Assembly: GCA_964482225.1 (NCBI GenBank)
Contig: CAYZWT010000006.1
Location: forward strand, 78,688-142,687
DNA: 64,000 nt
Direction: 5' to 3'
Source of the DNA: UBA1429 sp964482225
Lineage (GTDB): Bacteria > Chloroflexota > Anaerolineae > UBA1429
Position numbers and translations under genes: made by a program. Under the pieces are notes generated by a model. It saw nothing but the letters and a program-made list of their open reading frames with translations, searched no databases and was not told the DNA's origin. This document shows, piece after piece, positions 59,613 to 64,000 of the stretch (its first letter is position 1; every line of letters begins with the position of its first letter).

Positions 59613-61418
59613 CTAGAACAGCATCGCCTCGGCGAATTGCTCCTGGAAATCGGGGCGGCCCGATAGCTCCAGATACTCGACCTGAGCGGGCAGCGCAGCG
59701 GCGCGGGCGCGGGCCGCGCGTGAAAGCAACGCCATCTTGGCGCCCGATCCGGCGGCGTTGCCCACCGGCGTCAGCTCGGCGTTGCGAAAGCGCGGCATCA
59801 ACCCGATGGCCACGGCGCTTTCGGGGCGGATATAGTTGCCAAAGGCCCCCGCCAGGTACACCTTGCGCACATCCGCCGCCCCCACGCCCAGCTCCTTCAT
59901 CAGGATCTCGATCCCCGAGCGGATGGCGCCCTTGGCCAGTTGCAGCTCGCGGATATCGCGCTGGCCGAGCTGCACCCCTGGCGCAATGACGAACGCCCGA
60001 TGGCGCCCCTCGCCCCGGATCTGCTCCGCCAGAGCCGAATAGCCCGCTGCGCTGACGGCGGCGGGCTCTAGCAGCTTGCCGCGCGGGTCTATGACGCCCA
60101 CCCGCAACAGCTCGGCGATGGCGTCCACCAGGCCCGAGCCGCAGATGCCGCGCGGGGCGCTCCCGCCGATGGCGCTCCAGCGCACGGCGTGGTCAATCTG
60201 CACGGCGTCAATGGCGCCATCGGCGGCCCTCATCCCGCAAGAGATGTGGGCGCCCTCAAAGGCGGGCCCTGCCGCCGTGGAGCAGGTGATCAGCCGCTGG
60301 CGCGAGCCCAGGGCCATCTCGCCGTTGGTGCCGATATCTATCGCCAGGGCCAGCTCGTCTTGCTCACAGATGCCCGTGGCCAGCAGCACCCCCACCGTGT
60401 CGCCGCCCACCCAGCCAGCGATGCTGGGCATCACCCACACATGGGCGTCCGGATGGGCGTCCAGACCCAGTTCGCCCGCCCGCAGGCTCACCGCCTGGGT
60501 GATGGCGGGCACATAGGGCGCCTGGGCCAGGTGCGCCGGGCTGACGCCCAGCAGCAGATGTTGCATGGTAGTGTTGCCTGCGATGGTGACGGCCAGCACG
60601 TCAGCGGGGCGGGCCTCGGCCTGGGCCGTCGTCTCGCGGATGATGCGGCCCAAAGCGCCGACGATCTCCCGTTGCAGCTCATCCAGGCCCTGGGGGCGCT
60701 CTCCGGCGTACTGGATGCGCGAGACCACATCGTCGCCGAAGCGGGTCTGGGGGTTCAGCTCTGAGGCCACGGCCAGCTCTTGCCCGCTCTCCAAGTCCAA
60801 CAAATAGCCCACGACGGTCGTTGTGCCCACATCAAAGGCGATCCCCAGCAGGCAGCCCGTGGGCGGCCCGGGGATGATGTCAACCAGCTCGCCATCCACC
60901 TGAACAAGCGTGATCTCGCCCCCCCTGTCGCGCAGCGCAGCAGGCAAGGCGCGCATGGCCCGCAGCGTGGGCCGCAAGCCACCCCGGCCCTCGCGCGCCC
61001 AGATGCGTTGCACGGCATCCAGGTCGGACACGGGGTCCTCCAGGCTGGCCGGGGGAACGGCCAGGGTGTGGCGCGTGACCCAGGGCTCGATGGGGTAATG
61101 GTTCGCAATGCCGCCCGTCAGGATGCTGACGCCCGCCACGCGGGACGCGTCGGGCACGGTGACATCGAGATCGGAGAGGGCCCGAGCCTGGCACGCCAGG
61201 CGATAGCCCTGGGCCAACTCTTGCGGCGAGAGGTGGCGCATCTCGGAGGCGGTGGGCTCCGAGAGGGCGCCGGAGACCAGCACACGGCACTTGCCACAGG
61301 AGCCGCGCCCGCCACAGACCCGCTCGATGGCCACGCCCGCCCGGTCGGCCGCCGCCAGGATGGTCTCTCCCATCGCGGCCTGGCCGACAACGCCCTGGGG
61401 CGCAAAGCGTATCTCCAT
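59613..61418 (-). CDS. RACo/RamA-type ferredoxin-ASKHA ATPase (corrinoid activator family)
   Basis: A 601-residue protein. Residues 1-95 are a [2Fe-2S] ferredoxin: Cys35-x5-Cys41-x2-Cys44 and Cys76. The remainder is the ASKHA-type DUF4445 ATPase: GIAFDVGTTTVVGYLLDLESG, TIAGNTTMQHLLLGVSPAHLA, ALAIDIGTNGEMALG and GKVYLAGAFGNYI-like near the end. In RACo and RamA this protein uses ATP to reduce the cobalt of an inactivated corrinoid protein. No corrinoid protein or methyltransferase of that kind is nearby. GAGGAG precedes the ATG at 61418; it starts 3 bp after the methyltransferase gene. Confidence 0.85.
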   Translation of the reverse strand: MEIRFAPQGVVGQAAMGETILAAADRAGVAIERVCGGRGSCGKCRVLVSGALSEPTASEMRHLSPQELAQGYRLACQARALSDLDVTVPDASRVAGVSILTGGIANHYPIEPWVTRHTLAVPPASLEDPVSDLDAVQRIWAREGRGGLRPTLRAMRALPAALRDRGGEITLVQVDGELVDIIPGPPTGCLLGIAFDVGTTTVVGYLLDLESGQELAVASELNPQTRFGDDVVSRIQYAGERPQGLDELQREIVGALGRIIRETTAQAEARPADVLAVTIAGNTTMQHLLLGVSPAHLAQAPYVPAITQAVSLRAGELGLDAHPDAHVWVMPSIAGWVGGDTVGVLLATGICEQDELALAIDIGTNGEMALGSRQRLITCSTAAGPAFEGAHISCGMRAADGAIDAVQIDHAVRWSAIGGSAPRGICGSGLVDAIAELLRVGVIDPRGKLLEPAAVSAAGYSALAEQIRGEGRHRAFVIAPGVQLGQRDIRELQLAKGAIRSGIEILMKELGVGAADVRKVYLAGAFGNYIRPESAVAIGLMPRFRNAELTPVGNAAGSGAKMALLSRAARARAAALPAQVEYLELSGRPDFQEQFAEAMLF

Positions 61419-61421
61419 CGG

Positions 61422-62243
61422 CTAGTGCTCCTCTCCGGCGGCCTGCCCGGCCGGGCCAGCCTGTCCGGCGACGCTGGCCTGTCCAGCGTCGCTCGCCTGT
61501 CCAGCAAAGCTGGCCTTGCGAAAGACCAAATAGTGGGAAAGGCCGAACCATTGCAGCGGCGTGGCCTCCAGGCGGTGGGTGATCCATCTGAGCAAGCGCC
61601 CCAAGATCGGGCGGCGCGAGGCCAGCATGTCATAACCGGCGAACACGCCGCGATGGACGACGATCTCGCCCGGCAGCCCGTCGAACAGCGCCCGCAGCTC
61701 GCGCCGCCGGTAGGCCCGCACATGGGGGCAGAGCCGATCGCGCCAACGATCGGGCAGATAGCTCACCAGCGGGATGTTGCCAAAGTGATACACGCCGCGC
61801 CAGTAGAACCCGTGGGTCTCGAACGGGTAGAGGCGGTTGGGGACAAACAGGGCCATGCGCCCGCCGGGGGCCAGCGCGCGCACCGCCTCGCGCACGGCCT
61901 GGCGATCATCCTGCACGTGCTCTAGCACCTCGTTGGAAAAGACCAGGTCAAAAGTCGCATCGGCGTAGGGCAACGCCTCGGCGGAGGCCTGTAGCGCGTG
62001 GGGGGTCACCTGGGCGACGGCAAGGGCGCGCTCGCCATCGTATTCGATCCCGTGGACGCTGGCGCCCTGGGCGGCGAAATGCGCCAGATAGAGGCCCAGG
62101 CCGCAGCCCGCATCCAGCACGCGGCGCCCGCGCACCGGCGCATCGCGCAGGATCATCTGCAGGCGGCGCTCCTGGCCCGCCAGCCAAACATAGCTGGGGT
62201 GCCCCAGGGTGATCGTTTTGTCTTTTGCGGCGTTGGCGTCCAT
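61422..62243 (-). CDS. SAM-dependent methyltransferase with repetitive C-terminus
   Basis: A 273-residue class I methyltransferase: VLDAGCGLGLYLAHFA (SAM loop), VHGIEYDGERALAVAQ, FDLVFSNEVLEHVQDDRQAV and LAPGGRMALFVPNRLYP. The last 30 residues are four or five degenerate repeats of xAGQA(S/G), encoded by a repeating 15-bp-like unit. ATG 62243 has no ribosome-binding site, and a -10-like TAAGAT lies only 7 nt upstream, so the message may be leaderless. Target unknown; the following gene is the RACo-type protein. Confidence 0.72.
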   Translation of the reverse strand: MDANAAKDKTITLGHPSYVWLAGQERRLQMILRDAPVRGRRVLDAGCGLGLYLAHFAAQGASVHGIEYDGERALAVAQVTPHALQASAEALPYADATFDLVFSNEVLEHVQDDRQAVREAVRALAPGGRMALFVPNRLYPFETHGFYWRGVYHFGNIPLVSYLPDRWRDRLCPHVRAYRRRELRALFDGLPGEIVVHRGVFAGYDMLASRRPILGRLLRWITHRLEATPLQWFGLSHYLVFRKASFAGQASDAGQASVAGQAGPAGQAAGEEH

Positions 62244-62250
62244 CTGGGCT

Positions 62251-62278
62251 ATCTTACGCGATTGCCGGGGCGCTGCAA
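62251..62278 (-). promoter_or_regulatory. Possible leaderless promoter of the methyltransferase
   Basis: Minus-strand TTGCAG (62273-62278), 16 bp, TAAGAT (62251-62256), with the ATG 7 nt after the -10. Confidence 0.42.
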
Positions 62279-62299
62279 AACGCCAGCAGAGCGGGGCGG

Positions 62300-62329
62300 T
62301 TGGCGTTTTCCGGCCGGCGACGCTATCAT
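62300..62329 (+). promoter_or_regulatory. Promoter of the mevalonate-pathway decarboxylase
   Basis: TTGGCG (62300-62305), 18 bp, TATCAT (62324-62329), 52 bp before the ATG. Confidence 0.5.
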
Positions 62330-62381
62330 TGCCTGCGAGACTGCACACCCCAGCCAAATGCGTTCGAAGCGAGAGGCGACC

Positions 62382-63542
62382 ATGACATCAGCCCTATCCG
62401 CTGCAACCGTACAGGCGTTGCACGATTCACACCATACGATCCTGGCGGCCCTGGCCGAGGCGGGCCTGGATTACGAGCCCTACCCGGCCTTTCCCGCGGG
62501 CGGGCGGCGTGAGGGCGTCGCCGCCGCCCGCGCCTATCCGATCCAGGGCATTCTCAAATACCACGGCATGGCCGATTGGGGCCTGCGCACCGCCTACTTG
62601 CCCAGCATCTCGGTCAACAACGACGCCGCCTATACCCTGACCCTGGTGGGCTATGAGGCGGGCCTGCATGAAGACCAGGTCGTGATCAACGGCGAGGTTG
62701 CCACGGGCCGCGCCAGGGAGCGCGTGGTACACACCCTGGACACGGTGCGCGCCCTGGCCCGCATCGAAACCAGGGCCAGGGTGGCCTCGCGCAACGTGGC
62801 GCGGGCCCAGCGGGTGGGCAAGGGCCTGGGCACCAGCGCCTCGGCCTCGGCGGCGTTGGCTATGGCCGCCATCGCCGCCACTCTGGGCGAGGCCGCCGCC
62901 CACAACCGGCGCTTTTTGAGCTGCCTGGCGCGCCTGCTGGCCGGTTCGGGCTGCCGCAGCGCCACGGGCGGGGTCTCCCTCTGGCTTTCCTACCCCGGCA
63001 TCGCCCACGAGGATTCCTTTGCCCTGCGGCTGGATCGGCGCAGCGAGCTGGCGGATCTCGCTTTGTTGACCGTGCCGCTGGATTCGCGCATTGGCCTGGC
63101 CACCGAGGCCGCCCATGACGATGCGCCCCACAGCCCCTTTTTCGAGCCCTGGGCCCTGGGCCGGGGCGAGGAGATCATCGCATGTATGCAGGCCATTTTG
63201 CAGGGCGACTGGCGCACCCTGGCCCAGTTCGCCGAGCTGGATAGCATCCGGCTGCACGGCGTGACTATGAGCGGCAGCCGCGAGAACAAGCTCTTCGCCT
63301 GGGAGCCGGAGAATATCACCCTCTTTCGCCTGTGCAACGACCTGCGCGCCTCGGGCGTGCCGGTCTACTTTTCCACCGACACCGGCCCCACAACGGTATT
63401 CCTGACCCACCGGCAACACGCCGGCGCGGTAGCGCGGGCCATTGCGGGCCTGGGCATGGGCCTGGAGGTGATCCAGGGGGGCGTGGCGGGCCCGGCGGAG
63501 CTGGTACCGGTGGAGCAGGCGCAGCAGGAGCTGGGCGTCTGA
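62382..63542 (+). CDS. Diphosphomevalonate/phosphomevalonate decarboxylase
   Basis: A 386-residue GHMP-superfamily enzyme of the mevalonate route to isoprenoids. GILKYHGMADWGLRTAYLPSISVNND takes the place of the usual KYWGK..N.LP start, the ATP loop is KGLGTSASASAALAMAA, and GSGCRSATGGVSLW with its Arg/Ser and the catalytic-Asp region YFSTDTGPTT follow. In Chloroflexota an experimentally studied relative (Roseiflexus) decarboxylates mevalonate 5-phosphate rather than the diphosphate. The start fits ATG 62382 with GAGAGG upstream. No other mevalonate gene is adjacent. Confidence 0.85.
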   Translation: MTSALSAATVQALHDSHHTILAALAEAGLDYEPYPAFPAGGRREGVAAARAYPIQGILKYHGMADWGLRTAYLPSISVNNDAAYTLTLVGYEAGLHEDQVVINGEVATGRARERVVHTLDTVRALARIETRARVASRNVARAQRVGKGLGTSASASAALAMAAIAATLGEAAAHNRRFLSCLARLLAGSGCRSATGGVSLWLSYPGIAHEDSFALRLDRRSELADLALLTVPLDSRIGLATEAAHDDAPHSPFFEPWALGRGEEIIACMQAILQGDWRTLAQFAELDSIRLHGVTMSGSRENKLFAWEPENITLFRLCNDLRASGVPVYFSTDTGPTTVFLTHRQHAGAVARAIAGLGMGLEVIQGGVAGPAELVPVEQAQQELGV

Positions 63543-63682
63543 GCAGTTTCGGCAGGGTGCCGGGCGCCCTGAAACAAAAATACCGCGCCATCTCACAGGG
63601 CTGGTAGCGCGGCAGAGGAAAAGCAGGAAAGGGTGTCAGCCGGTTGGCCACGCTGCCAACCGCCAACACGCCTATCGGCCGA

Positions 63683-63787
63683 TCATCGGTTCTTGTCGGC
63701 CCGCGCCTTGATGCGGCTCGGCAGCACCACCCACATCAGCACCAAGACGACAAAGGACCCCAGAGCGAGCAAGGCTTCGGTTGGCAT
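63683..63787 (-). CDS. Small membrane protein, 34 residues
   Basis: ATG 63787 with GGAGG 8 nt upstream opens a 34-residue frame: one membrane helix (EALLALGSFVVLVLMWVVLP) then a basic tail (SRIKARADKNR). Size and topology are those of small membrane peptides; no family was recognised. Confidence 0.6.
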   Translation of the reverse strand: MPTEALLALGSFVVLVLMWVVLPSRIKARADKNR

Positions 63788-64000
63788 GGCGTTTCCTCCC
63801 GTGATCTGTTTCGTAGCAACCCTCATTGCGCTGCCAGTATATCCGGGCGCCAGGGCCAGGCCATCGGCCAGGGGGCACGAACCGGCGGGGCAGCCGCCTG
63901 TGCAGGTTGCACAGAGGCCCCATCCGTCTGGGTGGCGGCAACAGAACGTGATTGTTCGAGTATTGGTGGAGCATATTGGCACCTGAGAGGGAGGCAGGGA
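63788..64000. other. Right edge of the window
   Basis: About 210 bp with a TATACT-like box on the minus strand (63836-63841), a possible promoter for the small membrane gene. No other gene start was recognised before the edge. Confidence 0.3.

Noticed and set aside
58044..59666. A 540-codon plus-strand frame opposite the MFS gene
   Set aside because: Its Gln/Gly/Arg-rich product is the antisense of membrane helices; the MFS protein on the other strand is full length and recognisable.
61438..61520. Tandem-repeat mini-satellite as an independent element
   Set aside because: The repeat lies in frame within the methyltransferase C-terminus and is explained as degenerate xAGQA coding repeats.

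Overview
The window is a GC-rich bacterial chromosome segment (about 60 protein genes, coding on both strands, many ATGA-type overlaps). Several features point to a Chloroflexota bacterium of the Anaerolineae/Caldilineae type: two ftsZ genes side by side, an FMN-riboswitch-controlled ThiXYZ-like riboflavin ABC transporter, a decarboxylase of the mevalonate pathway, an aroK-aroB fusion, an archaeal-type asd, and T-box and Moco riboswitches. This assignment is an inference; no rRNA or tRNA gene is visible to test it.

Layout. 1-2400 (minus): small ion-pump subunits of the Mrp/Mbh/complex I family, the last one cut by the window edge. 2466-3272 (minus): two Cys-rich DUF3795 proteins. 3686-9176 (plus): a large lipoprotein with a glycoside-hydrolase-like domain, a carbohydrate-binding-like protein, a third DUF3795 protein, biotin ligase and a membrane-anchored protein. 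9256-11205: a visibly less GC-rich two-gene island, read here as a restriction-modification system. 11369-19139 (minus): lysC-asd-HAD, then dnaN-recF and a methyltransferase whose leader carries a near-consensus parS site; dnaN, recF and parS together suggest proximity to the replication origin.

19391-20979 is a seven-blade WD40 lipoprotein broken by one frameshift. 21007-29176 (plus) is a compact aromatic operon, aroH-aroF-tyrA-aroA-aroE-aroC-aroKB-aroQ, covering every step to chorismate plus chorismate mutase and prephenate dehydrogenase, preceded by a promoter and an attenuator-like leader. 29191-31516 (minus) holds two ftsZ genes with separate promoters. 31885-42207 (minus) holds a fucose-isomerase-like protein, transketolase, DUF1638, class V aminotransferase, TIM-barrel epimerase, nadD, obg, a 52-residue membrane protein and a TPR protein. 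folC (plus) meets a T-box(Trp)-controlled trpB (minus) across a strong terminator.

45912-51071 (plus) is a molybdenum-cofactor operon (mog/moaB, two moeA, moaA, moaC, MOSC) behind a Moco-type riboswitch. 51068-53599 (minus): a glycosidase-like protein and a sulfatase. 53704-56551 (plus): FMN riboswitch and riboflavin-type ABC transporter. 56704-62243 (minus): two tandem MFS transporters, a RACo/RamA-type ferredoxin-ATPase and a methyltransferase. 62382-63542 (plus): mevalonate-type decarboxylase.

Three cis-regulatory RNAs (T-box, Moco, FMN), probably a fourth (aro leader), each couple a biosynthetic or uptake unit to its end product. Promoters follow a constant pattern, TTGAC(A/G) - 17 bp - TAnnnT. 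Short palindromic repeats of at least three types lie between genes. No IS element, CRISPR array, rRNA or tRNA was seen.
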